DNA of 14,583 nt from CAZWRK01 sp964635875 (GCA_964635875.1 CAZWRK010000105.1:1-14583), one strand, 5' to 3'; numbered from the stretch's first letter, positions 6,053 to 11,826 are shown. Notes: generated by a model not told the origin, from the letters alone. A program made the numbers and translations.

Positions 6053-6131
6053 GGGGAGGGAATGGCTATCGACGGCCGCGCAGAACCTACGAGGAGCCGG
6101 CCGGACTCGGGTTCGACTCCCGACCTCTCCA
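6053..6131 (+). ncRNA. tmRNA-like tRNA-like domain, 79 bases; possible att core
   Basis: The 3' part (6103-6131) matches the end of tmRNA genes closely: GGAC, a T arm with stem TCGGG/CCCGA and loop TTCGACT, then CCTCTCCAC. The 5' part GGGGAGG (6053-6059) pairs over all seven positions with CCTCTCC (6124-6130, one G-U) and is followed by TGGCTATCGACGG, resembling the tmRNA D-arm signature TGG-TTCGACNGG. Between them lies a helix CGGCCG/CGGCCG (6073-6078 with 6098-6103). The tag reading frame and pseudoknots of a real tmRNA are missing, and CCA is not encoded (ACAA). It does not fold as a canonical tRNA: no T8, no GG in the D loop, no proper anticodon arm. It may be a minimal tmRNA relic or mimic, or the phage attachment core for a host ssrA 3' end. 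Confidence 0.45.
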
Positions 6132-6165
6132 CAATTTCGGAAACCGAGATCGGCCTCTCTAGCTC

Positions 6166-6194
6166 TTGACTTCCGCTTGGTTTTGCGCTAGTAT
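6166..6194 (+). promoter_or_regulatory. Promoter of the LPXTG operon, with CTTCCGCT box
   Basis: -35 TTGACT (6166-6171), 17-base spacer, -10 TAGTAT (6189-6194). CTTCCGCT (6170-6177) overlaps the -35 and enters the spacer. Transcription would start near 6201 and give an A-rich, weakly structured leader of about 115 bases before the gene at 6318. Confidence 0.7.
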
Positions 6195-6220
6195 GCTCTA
6201 ATATCAAGTAAAAGAATAGC

Positions 6221-6243
6221 GGAGGTATCAACCACAAAACAAA
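6221..6243 (+). repeat. Decayed copy of a translation start in the LPXTG leader
   Basis: GGAGGTATCAACCACAAAAC closely matches the ribosome site and start of the gene at 6830 (GGAGGTGATCAACCATGAAA). The ATG position reads ACA, so this SD has no start codon. The matching copy is at 6816-6839. Confidence 0.5.
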
Positions 6244-6317
6244 CCAGCCACTACCGACTAAGGGCTAAAAACTAGGTCAACTATCAAACAAATAACTTTT
6301 CTAAGGAGACCAACCCC

Positions 6318-6812
6318 ATGAAAAACTCTCAAAAAATCGTCGCCGGCGCGATCCTAGCCGGACTCGTACTACCAACTACGGCTCTCGCCTCCGGACCTCG
6401 CCAATGCGACATCGACGGAACGTGCGACCCGTACCAACCCGACCCGACCATCGTCGAGCCGACCGCCGCTCCGGTAGCTCCCGTCCAAGCTAAGACGGTC
6501 GCTACTAAGCCGGTATCGAAACAGCCGGTAGCCTATCAAGCGCCGACTCCCGTCGACGAGCGGGACGACTCTACTAACCGCGTCGAGCCGGTTGCTACGC
6601 CGACCGCCGAGCCGACGGTAAACCCGATCGCCGCCGACTATATGGCCGCCGACCAGTCCCCGAAACTTCCGGAGACCGGAGTCGCCGAGATCTTTATGAT
6701 CGCGACTATCGCCGCCGGAGCGGGACTCTACTTCCTCTATCGCTGGGCTCTCAAGCGCCGAGCTAATCAGGTAACCGTCGACAATGCAAAGGTCGACGAG
6801 ACCAAGTTTTAG
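6318..6812 (+). CDS. LPXTG cell-wall-anchored surface protein
   Basis: 164 residues, with SD AAGGAGA nine bases before the ATG. A secretion signal occupies about 1-25 (basic start, hydrophobic core, cleavage likely near ALAS-G). A stretch of about 85 residues rich in Pro, Thr, Val and Ala follows (wall-spanning type), with two Cys at 30 and 36. The sorting signal is complete: LPETG at 117-121, hydrophobic helix about 123-142, positively charged stop (RWALKRR), and an unusual extra cytoplasmic tail of about 16 residues. A host sortase would cut LPETG and link the protein to peptidoglycan. It is the first gene of an operon with its own promoter. It has no adhesin domain, so it may be a stalk or display protein. 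Confidence 0.8.
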   Translation: MKNSQKIVAGAILAGLVLPTTALASGPRQCDIDGTCDPYQPDPTIVEPTAAPVAPVQAKTVATKPVSKQPVAYQAPTPVDERDDSTNRVEPVATPTAEPTVNPIAADYMAADQSPKLPETGVAEIFMIATIAAGAGLYFLYRWALKRRANQVTVDNAKVDETKF

Positions 6813-6829
6813 TAGGGAGGTGATCAACC

Positions 6830-6943
6830 ATGAAACAAATATCAGAAAAAGAACGTAAGCGCCGAGTAAAAGCAATGCTCCGACGCCACCAAAAGAGAGG
6901 CTATACCCTCTCGCGCCCTCTAGCCGCGTACCTAAAAAGCTAG
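6830..6943 (+). CDS. Small basic protein, 37 aa
   Basis: ATG preceded by an excellent SD (GGGAGGTGAT, 6815-6824), 17 bases after the LPXTG stop. The product begins MKQISEKERKRRVKAMLRRH and is strongly basic in its first 24 residues, helical, ending AAYLKS. No membrane segment. It may bind nucleic acid or the membrane surface. The strong ribosome site is the main reason to believe it is expressed; no family is recognised. Confidence 0.6.
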   Translation: MKQISEKERKRRVKAMLRRHQKRGYTLSRPLAAYLKS

Positions 6944-6972
6944 ACAAAAACAAATAAACAAAGGAAAAAACT

Positions 6973-7110
6973 ATGAGTATCACTCAACGACTCAAGGCGG
7001 CCTATCGCCGCAAGACTACCCGCTCCGGCGGATTCCGGATCGTCGACGGAAAGGTATACCCGTACGTCGTCCGCGACGGTCGCCGGATCTACGGATGGAG
7101 GATCCGATGA
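6973..7110 (+). CDS. Small basic protein, 45 aa
   Basis: ATG with AAGGAAAA upstream. Product MSITQRLKAAYRRKTTRSGG, then FRIVDGKVYPYVVRDGRRIY, then GWRIR. It has a basic N-terminal helix, then a short beta-rich segment with a repeated pattern (VDGK, RDGR). Its TGA overlaps the ATG of the next gene (ATGA). Function unknown; operon position between wall-protein and membrane-protein genes. Confidence 0.6.
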   Translation: MSITQRLKAAYRRKTTRSGGFRIVDGKVYPYVVRDGRRIYGWRIR

Positions 7111-7538
7111 GCGCTCCGAAACTTATCCCGCACCCCTACGAGCAAGGCTTCGCCGGCCGACGCTACAAGGACGAGGGGATCTCGTGGGGACGCTACCAGC
7201 AATACACCGCCGAGGTGTGGGGATCGGTTCTCGGCTGGCTCTTTATCGTAGCGTGGCTAATGCCAATGAACGGCTTCGCGCTACTGATCGGAGAGGCCGC
7301 AATCCTCTACTTCGTATCCTACCGGCGTAACCCGATCCGGCTAAAAAAGATCGCCGAGAAAAAGGCGGCGGTCGACAAGACTCTCGAGGACGAGCGCCTC
7401 GAGCTAGAGCGGTCGATCCGGTCGGACGAACAGATCCGGATCGGAGAGACTCTCGGCGGCGTAGCTCGATCAATGCAACCGCGCCACCCCGCCCGTCCCG
7501 AACGGCACTACGACTACGAGGCGGAGGTGCGACGATGA
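7107..7538 (+). CDS. Two-helix membrane protein with cytoplasmic coiled coil
   Basis: 143 residues from the ATGA start at 7107 (GGAGG six bases upstream). An in-frame ATG at 7095 is possible but lacks that spacing. Two hydrophobic segments lie at about 37-52 and 56-71, close enough to be a helical hairpin. A charged coiled-coil-like region follows (about 77-112), then a His/Arg-rich tail. The size and hairpin recall small inner-membrane subunits of Gram-positive conjugation or secretion systems (PrgI/TcpE type), but I see no diagnostic motif. It overlaps the next gene by ATGA. Confidence 0.65.
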   Translation: MSAPKLIPHPYEQGFAGRRYKDEGISWGRYQQYTAEVWGSVLGWLFIVAWLMPMNGFALLIGEAAILYFVSYRRNPIRLKKIAEKKAAVDKTLEDERLELERSIRSDEQIRIGETLGGVARSMQPRHPARPERHYDYEAEVRR

Positions 7539-7717
7539 GCAACGCACGAAAACTACTCTACGGGATCGTCCTCGTCGACCTCCTACTCCTCACGCAAAAG
7601 GGGATCGGGGACGGCCTACTCGCGATACCGCTCGTAATGATCGGTATGTTCGTAATCACGATCCTAAACTTCGGTTGCCGGATACCCTGGCAAGGGGGGC
7701 GAGAATGGAAGCCATAA
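7535..7717 (+). CDS. Small two-helix membrane protein, 60 aa
   Basis: ATGA-coupled to the gene before, with GGAGGTG upstream. Hydrophobic segments at about 7-20 and 26-47 are separated by a short Gly/Lys turn, followed by a short polar tail with one Cys. It resembles a small holin-like or membrane-scaffold subunit in architecture only. It overlaps the start of the M23/transglycosylase gene by 13 bases. Confidence 0.6.
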   Translation: MSNARKLLYGIVLVDLLLLTQKGIGDGLLAIPLVMIGMFVITILNFGCRIPWQGGREWKP

Positions 7718-8868
7718 AGAAAGCGCTCCGGTACTGGGACGCCGACTACCGAGAGCGCCAAAAGGTACTCCGGATCGCTAACGCCTCCGAGAGAGAGCGA
7801 GTCGGGATCAAACCTACGGTCGATCGTAAAAAGATAGCGATCGTCGCCGTACTAGCGGTCGCGATCCTCGCTACCAACATCCCACAAATCGACGGAACGT
7901 CGAAGGGCGGACCGAGCGAGGCGGCTAAGGCGGTCGTCACGCCGGCCGAGGGAGGAGGAGCGCCCGACCCAAAAGCCCAAACCCCGAGCCCGAAAAAACA
8001 GGGGGTTACCTCACAGTGGTTCGGGGAAAATGAGCCGTCTTACCGAAAGTTCGGCGTCAAAGGCCATACGGGTATCGACATCGCGGCTGACTGCGGCGTT
8101 CCTGCTTTCGCTCCCGCAACTGGCACAATCACAGCCACCGGGGACGATCCTAAGGGTTACGGTCACTTTATTAGGCTCGCTGACTACGCCGGCGAGTCAA
8201 TCCTCCTCGGCCACTTCGATCAGATCCTCGTCAAACAGGGTCAGACGATCGCTCTCGGCGATCAAATCGCGACGGTGGGATCGACCGGCAATAGCTCCGG
8301 CTGTCACGTCCATTTCGAGGTCCACCCGCGAAACGAAAACCCGCGTAACGGCTTCGGTGGCGCGGTAGATCCTAAAAACTGGCAACCGCTCCCCTGCCGT
8401 CTCAAAAACGTACCCGCCGCCTTCGGCGAGTATATCTGCGCGGCGGCGGCGAAGGAGGGACTCAATCCGGCGCTCCTCGCGGCGATAATCACCTACGAAA
8501 ATCGCTTCAACGTGAAGGGCTATCCGGACTCTCCGCTCAAGTACCCTTGGCCTTGCTCTCCGGCCGGAGCCTGCGGCCCGGCTCAATTTATCGCTCCGAC
8601 GTGGGCGTCCTACGGCGTCGACGGAGCGAAACTCTACGACGGAGACGGCGGCGGAGACGGCGTCGCGGATCGGCATAGCTTCTCGGACGCGATCTACGGA
8701 TCCGCTCGATACCTCCGAGCGATCGCCGAGAAAAAGCCGGACGCGGCCGCAATCGCGGCGGAGTATAACTGCGGTCCGAAATGTGGTGGCCCGGCCTCCG
8801 AGTGGCCTTACGAGACGAGAGACTACGTCTCGAAGGTAACGGCTCTCCGGGCTTCGTTCACCCCTTGA
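7705..8868 (+). CDS. Membrane-tethered bifunctional peptidoglycan hydrolase: M23 endopeptidase plus lytic transglycosylase
   Basis: 387 residues from ATG 7705 (GGGGGGCGAG upstream); a frame extending to 7675 has no better site. A cytoplasmic basic region (1-43) is followed by one transmembrane helix (about 44-60) and a Pro/Gly linker (to about 100). An M23 zinc endopeptidase domain follows (about 103-230) with all ligands visible: GHTGID (His121, Asp125), LLGH (His170) and HVHF (His201, His203). The C-terminal domain (about 235-387) is an SLT/lysozyme-like transglycosylase: ALLAAIITYENRF gives the catalytic Glu265, followed by CGPAQF-APTWASYG and AAEYNCGP. Several Cys pairs could form disulfides outside the cell. 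Tethered enzymes with two activities open the wall locally, as in conjugation or DNA entry, unlike the free CHAP lysin at 2449. Confidence 0.85.
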   Translation: MEAIKKALRYWDADYRERQKVLRIANASERERVGIKPTVDRKKIAIVAVLAVAILATNIPQIDGTSKGGPSEAAKAVVTPAEGGGAPDPKAQTPSPKKQGVTSQWFGENEPSYRKFGVKGHTGIDIAADCGVPAFAPATGTITATGDDPKGYGHFIRLADYAGESILLGHFDQILVKQGQTIALGDQIATVGSTGNSSGCHVHFEVHPRNENPRNGFGGAVDPKNWQPLPCRLKNVPAAFGEYICAAAAKEGLNPALLAAIITYENRFNVKGYPDSPLKYPWPCSPAGACGPAQFIAPTWASYGVDGAKLYDGDGGGDGVADRHSFSDAIYGSARYLRAIAEKKPDAAAIAAEYNCGPKCGGPASEWPYETRDYVSKVTALRASFTP

Positions 8869-8893
8869 TCCGTTGGGGATAACCCTGCGGATA

Positions 8894-8941
8894 GCGCGGG
8901 GATCAAATCGGGGGCGGCAAAAACCGTCCCCGATCCGCGCT
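8894..8941. repeat. Large hairpin in the candidate origin
   Basis: AGCGCGG (8894-8900) pairs with CCGCGCT (8935-8941). Inside, TCGGGGGCGG (8908-8917) pairs with CCGTCCCCGA (8924-8933, one G-U) around a CAAAAA loop. No U-run follows, so it is not an ordinary terminator. Confidence 0.65.
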
Positions 8942-9010
8942 GACTTATCCGGATTGCCGTCCCCAGTTTTGGTGCGCTCGTCCGAGCGTGGCTATCCCCA
9001 GTTTTCCGTA

Positions 9011-9059
9011 CTCTACTACTACTAGTTATTTCAATAAGAGAAAAAGATTATTAGTAGAG
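9011..9059. repeat. Inverted repeat around an AT-rich block
   Basis: CTCTACTA (9011-9018) and TAGTAGAG (9052-9059) flank 33 bases that are strongly AT-rich against a GC-rich background. This suits a DNA-unwinding element. Confidence 0.55.
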
Positions 9060-9087
9060 AGCGGGGATCTCGGGGATAACTAAAAGC

Positions 9088-9146
9088 GCCGCCGGCCGGT
9101 GACCAACCCCTCTCGAGACGAATCTCGCTAAGGAAAACCGGCGGCG
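9088..9146 (+). repeat. Branched hairpin carrying a GACCAACCCC copy
   Basis: CGCCGCCGG (9088-9096) pairs perfectly with CCGGCGGCG (9138-9146). Inside is a small stem CGAGA-CGAA-TCTCG, and the single-stranded part holds GGTGACCAACCCC, the sequence used as translation leader at 6305 and 11814. No U-run follows. Confidence 0.55.
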
Positions 9147-9182
9147 GACGCTCTACGGAAATCATATCAGGTATTTTTGCTC

Positions 9183-9211
9183 TTGCACTCTAAGCGGAAG
9201 TAGGATACGGT
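9183..9211 (+). promoter_or_regulatory. Promoter of the recT operon, with reversed CTTCCGCT box
   Basis: -35 TTGCAC (9183-9188), 17-base spacer, -10 TACGGT (9206-9211). AGCGGAAG (9193-9200), the reverse complement of CTTCCGCT, lies in the middle of the spacer. The -10 is weak, so activation or a different spacing is possible. Confidence 0.5.
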
Positions 9212-9252
9212 CAAACGGACGACCAACAACTAACTCCAATAAGGAGGACTCT

Positions 9253-10113
9253 ATGGCGAAAGACGCCACTACGGATCCGATTAGCTCGGATCTCGATCGA
9301 GCCGAGGAGCTCGACAAAGAAGCAAAAGAGAACGAGGAGAAGGAGGCCGCGCCGGATAGCGCGGAGACTCCGGATACCGAACCGGAAAACGATCCCGAGC
9401 CCGAGCCGGCCGCGCAGGTATCTACCGTTCCGTCGCCGGCTCCGGGTCGGGCGGAGCTCGAGGAGGCTACTCGGACGCAGGCTACCAACGTCCTAAATCC
9501 GGTCGAGTACAAACAAATGAAAAACGTCGCCAAGGACGCGATCGCGTCCGGAGCAGTCCCGACGGTTTTCAAGAACGTCGATCAGGTGCTAATGGCTCTA
9601 GTCGCCGGCCGAGAAATGGGCATGAAGCCGCTCGAGTCGCTCAAGAGCCTCTATATCGTCAACGGCACTCTCAAGATATGGGGAGCGGCCGTACCGCGTC
9701 GCCTCCGCGAGCATGGCTGGAAAATTGAATATCTCGAGGAGGACGACGAGCATTGCAAGGCTCGTATCTCCAAGGGAGACGAGGTCATCGAGGACGAGGC
9801 GACATTCAGCGACGCCGAGAAGTCCGGATATACCCACGCTAACGGGTCTCTCAAGGCCGGTTGGAAGGAGGGGACGAATCGGAAGCTCAAGCTCCGCTAC
9901 GGCGTCCTCCTAATCATGATCCAAACCTACGTCCCCGAGGTACTCGGGTCGATCGACGGTATCGTCGAGTATTCGCAAGACTTCGGCGCGGACAACGCGA
10001 GCAAGGACAATAAGGCTCGCGCAGAGGCGGCCGTCGCCAAGCGCCGAAAGCCGGTGATCGACGCCAAGGGCAAGCCGGTAGAAGGGGGAGACGATGACGG
10101 CGAAAAAGCCTAG
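9253..10113 (+). CDS. RecT-family single-strand annealing protein
   Basis: 286 residues, ATG after AAGGAGG. The first 70 residues are acidic, Pro-rich and disordered. The core (about 80-245) has the RecT pattern: LMALVAGREMGMKPLESLKS, then LYIVNGTLKIWG, an RLREHGW segment, an FSDAEKSGY stretch and a basic LKLRYGVLLIMI helix leading to VPEVLGSIDGI. RecT proteins coat single-stranded DNA and anneal complementary strands in phage recombination and replication. The C terminus is a basic, mobile tail. Position first in the operon and directly after the candidate origin fits replication/recombination. The acidic N-terminal extension is longer than usual and could be a protein-interaction tail. No 5'-3' exonuclease partner is recognisable in the window. 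Confidence 0.75.
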   Translation: MAKDATTDPISSDLDRAEELDKEAKENEEKEAAPDSAETPDTEPENDPEPEPAAQVSTVPSPAPGRAELEEATRTQATNVLNPVEYKQMKNVAKDAIASGAVPTVFKNVDQVLMALVAGREMGMKPLESLKSLYIVNGTLKIWGAAVPRRLREHGWKIEYLEEDDEHCKARISKGDEVIEDEATFSDAEKSGYTHANGSLKAGWKEGTNRKLKLRYGVLLIMIQTYVPEVLGSIDGIVEYSQDFGADNASKDNKARAEAAVAKRRKPVIDAKGKPVEGGDDDGEKA

Positions 10114-10435
10114 CGGTCCGCGCGTAATCACCGGAACGAGCTACAACCGAAACGTCGCCGTCGACGGAGTAGAGCTCAAGCCGACCGAGTCGCTACAGGT
10201 GATCGCCTACTCTCCGGACGGTTTCAATTGGGGATACGGAGGATCCGGCCCGGCTCAACTGGCGCTCGCGATCCTACTCCTCTACGTCGACAAGGACGAG
10301 GCGACTCGGCTCGTCCAAGACTTCAAGTTCGACATCGTAGCCAAACTCCCGAACGACTTTGTGCTCGACGGGACGACGATCGTCGACTGGATAGAAAAGC
10401 ATAAAAAAGGAGGCAAACGTGGTCAGGCGAAGTAA
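10094..10435 (+). CDS. DUF6166-like phage protein
   Basis: 113 residues, start inside the 3' end of the RecT-like gene (20-base overlap) with GGGGGAGACG upstream. The signature FNWGYGGSGPAQLALAILL (44-62) followed by an FKFDIVAKLP segment (77-86) is typical of a small domain (DUF6166, from memory) found in phages and mobile elements with no known function. The N terminus is basic. Its steady association with phage replication genes suggests a role in DNA metabolism or host takeover, which is inference. Confidence 0.65.
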   Translation: MTAKKPSGPRVITGTSYNRNVAVDGVELKPTESLQVIAYSPDGFNWGYGGSGPAQLALAILLLYVDKDEATRLVQDFKFDIVAKLPNDFVLDGTTIVDWIEKHKKGGKRGQAK

Positions 10436-10619
10436 CGACCTAAAGATCGGAGACCGAGTATACGTCGACGTCCCCGACAAAACCTACCACTATGAGGGAA
10501 TCGTCGTCGCAACGACCGATGACAAGCTCAAAGTGAAAAGCTATCGGTTTTTGCCGGCTCGCAGGTTTGAGCGGACTAACTGCTACTACATCGAGTCGGC
10601 AGGAGGCGAGGATCTATGA
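10419..10619 (+). CDS. Small beta-barrel-like protein, 66 aa
   Basis: GTG start with AAAGGAGG upstream, overlapping the previous gene. The pattern IGDRVYVDVPDKTYHYEGIV, then TTDDKLKVKSYRFLPARRF, resembles a small SH3/KOW-like barrel (GDRV start, EG-V strand). No catalytic motif. Its stop overlaps the next ATG (ATGA). Function unknown. Confidence 0.6.
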   Translation: MVRRSNDLKIGDRVYVDVPDKTYHYEGIVVATTDDKLKVKSYRFLPARRFERTNCYYIESAGGEDL

Positions 10620-10951
10620 CGGTCACCAAAACACGACATCGGCCTACCGACTACCTCGATCTAGTGTCCGGTCAAATACAAGACTACGCCTCAGAGAGTA
10701 GGCGGTTTAGAAAGTACCTAGCCGATCTTTTCGGGCTTGATCTCCGCCACAATTGGGACGTAACGGTCGAAATGATACAGGCCGAGCCAATGCTCGTAGG
10801 GCCGAAAGACGAGATAGTCGGAGTGGCTCGCTGTCGATCGTGCGGCAAAAAGGCGAGAGGACGATCTACGTTCGACAATTCTCTAGAGCTGATGAATAAG
10901 CATGGACTAGTGCTCAACTCAAAGGTTATTGAGGAGGAGACGACAGCATGA
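10616..10951 (+). CDS. Hypothetical protein with one CxxC pair, 111 aa
   Basis: ATGA-coupled at both ends. The N-terminal half is helical and charged. VARCRSCGKKARG places Cys73 and Cys76 in a zinc-ribbon-like knuckle, but a second Cys pair is missing; His95 (NKHG) is the only further ligand nearby, so metal binding is uncertain. Base use is more A-rich than in neighbours, hinting at a different origin. Unknown function in the recombination operon. Confidence 0.6.
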   Translation: MTVTKTRHRPTDYLDLVSGQIQDYASESRRFRKYLADLFGLDLRHNWDVTVEMIQAEPMLVGPKDEIVGVARCRSCGKKARGRSTFDNSLELMNKHGLVLNSKVIEEETTA

Positions 10952-11070
10952 ACGAAATCGCCGAGACTGTCGGAAAGTTTGTCATATTTTTTAGCGTAAC
11001 CTACTCTCTTTTATGGGTAGCCGGGTACGGCTGGGAGTCCGGCCGGCGGTACGCTCGGAGGAGACGGTGA
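10948..11070 (+). CDS. Small single-span membrane protein, 40 aa
   Basis: Start overlaps the preceding stop (ATGA, 10948-10951) and stop overlaps the next start (GTGA, 11067-11070), with GAGGAGGAGA upstream. Product MNEIAETVGKFVIFFSVTYS, then LLWVAGYGWE, ending in a strongly basic tail (RRYARRRR). It has one transmembrane helix at about 9-26 with positive charges inside. Perfect coupling on both sides makes it a likely real gene. Function unknown. Confidence 0.6.
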   Translation: MNEIAETVGKFVIFFSVTYSLLWVAGYGWESGRRYARRRR

Positions 11071-11690
11071 GAGTATTTTTCGATCTCGAGACCGTCCCGT
11101 ACGATCAGGACGATAAACGGATCCACGAGATCGTCGCCGCCGAGTGGCGTCGCAAAAAGAAGGCCGGCTACTACGAAGACGACTTCGAGACCTTCGTCGG
11201 CGAGACGGCGCTATCCGGAGACTTCGGACGGATCGTATGCCTCTCGTGGGCGGTCGACGCCGAGAAACCGCAATCGATCGTCGGGACGAACAAAGAGCCG
11301 GAGATCCTCCGCCAATGGTGGGAGCTCGTCCGGCTCAACCAAAAGTTTATCGGCCACAATATATTCGACTTCGATCTCCCGTTCCTTCTCAAGCGCTCTA
11401 GGATCCACCGGATCGAGCCCTCAAAGCACCTCTCGCTAGCGCGATACCGCAACGACCCGTTCTACGACACTATGCAGGAGTGGAGCGCATGGGGACGCTC
11501 TAAGACGTCTCTCGACGTGCTAACGCAGATCCTCGGGATCAAGTCTCCGAAAACTAGAATGGACGGATCGGACGTCGCGCCGGCCGCCGCCGAGGGACGA
11601 TTCAAGAAAATATCAAACTACTGCGAGCGGGACGTCTCCGCCGTACGAGAGGTCTATCGGAGGCTGACGTATGCGCCGTTTGGCAAATGA
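11067..11690 (+). CDS. DnaQ-like / PolB-type 3'-5' exonuclease
   Basis: 207 residues from GTG 11067 (GGAGG at 11057). A longer frame from 11013 exists but overlaps the small membrane gene and adds an unrelated tail. The exonuclease motifs are complete: ExoI FFDLET (Asp6, Glu8), ExoII GHNIFDFDLPFL (Asn98, Asp101, Asp103) and ExoIII YCERD (Tyr185, Asp189). This is the two-metal 3'-5' exonuclease fold, closest to the stand-alone exonucleases related to the PolB proofreading domain. With the RecT-like protein it may resect or proofread DNA during phage replication. Its 3' end runs into a long hairpin. Confidence 0.8.
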   Translation: MRVFFDLETVPYDQDDKRIHEIVAAEWRRKKKAGYYEDDFETFVGETALSGDFGRIVCLSWAVDAEKPQSIVGTNKEPEILRQWWELVRLNQKFIGHNIFDFDLPFLLKRSRIHRIEPSKHLSLARYRNDPFYDTMQEWSAWGRSKTSLDVLTQILGIKSPKTRMDGSDVAPAAAEGRFKKISNYCERDVSAVREVYRRLTYAPFGK

Positions 11691-11695
11691 CGGTT

Positions 11696-11763
11696 TCTCA
11701 CACCTCGTCGACGCCCCGGATCTCCGGGTCCGTGGCCGTTGGTCGCGTCGACGAGGCTTGAGA
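11696..11763 (+). repeat. Long branched hairpin after the exonuclease gene
   Basis: TCTCA-CA-CCTCGTCGACGC (11696-11714) pairs with GCGTCGACGAGG-CT-TGAGA (11745-11763): 17 pairs broken by one symmetric two-base loop. Inside is a second stem CCCGG-ATCT-CCGGG (11715-11728) and about 16 further bases. No U-run follows, so if it ends transcription it is not by the usual mechanism. It may stabilise the mRNA 3' end or bind a protein. Confidence 0.65.
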
Positions 11764-11771
11764 GATCGCCC

Positions 11772-11800
11772 TTGCACCGGCTATCTACTTCCGCTATAAC
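11772..11800 (+). promoter_or_regulatory. Promoter of the regulatory operon, with CTTCCGCT box
   Basis: -35 TTGCAC (11772-11777), 17-base spacer, -10 TATAAC (11795-11800). CTTCCGCT (11788-11795) abuts the -10. The start site near 11807 leaves a leader of about 20 bases that carries GGGAGACCAACCCC before the ATG. Confidence 0.75.
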
Positions 11801-11826
11801 GTAATCACTAAAGGGAGACCAACCCC

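Larger units (their letters stand above)
8869..9182 (+). other. Gene-free region, candidate replication origin
   Basis: This stretch has no credible gene. It contains four DnaA-box-like sites related to TTATCCACA: TTATCCCCA on the - strand (8874-8882), TTATCCGGA (8945-8953), CTATCCCCA (8992-9000) and TTATCCCCG on the - strand (9071-9079). Also present are a repeated CCCCAGTTTT (8961-8970 and 8996-9005), repeated GCGGGGATC (8897-8905 and 9062-9070), a palindrome CGCTCG-TC-CGAGCG (8975-8988), two hairpins, and an AT-rich block at about 9010-9060. It lies directly upstream of the RecT operon. Origin function is inferred from this combination. Confidence 0.5.

Noticed and set aside
6053..6131. 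Canonical tRNA gene
   Set aside because: The T arm and acceptor stem are present, but there is no T8, no GG-containing D loop and no 5-pair/7-base anticodon arm.
6062..6169. A 35-codon frame starting at the ATG within the tmRNA-like element
   Set aside because: The GGAGG is only two bases from the ATG, too close for initiation, and the frame runs through the tmRNA-like stem and into the -35 of the next promoter.
6369..6983. 204-codon - strand frame opposite the LPXTG gene
   Set aside because: It has low-complexity Arg/Gly/Val/Ser content, mirrors the codon bias of the + strand genes, and has no ribosome site; it is a shadow of 6318-6812.
8197..8676. 159-codon - strand frame inside the M23/transglycosylase gene
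   Set aside because: Antisense to well-supported catalytic motifs and very Arg-rich; typical shadow.
8894..8941. Rho-independent terminator after the M23 gene
   Set aside because: The stem is strong but no U-run follows, and it belongs to a cluster of origin-like elements.
11013..11066. Upstream extension of the exonuclease gene
   Set aside because: Adds 18 residues unlike any exonuclease N terminus and overlaps the small membrane gene; GTG 11067 has GGAGG and GTGA coupling and begins right before the ExoI motif.
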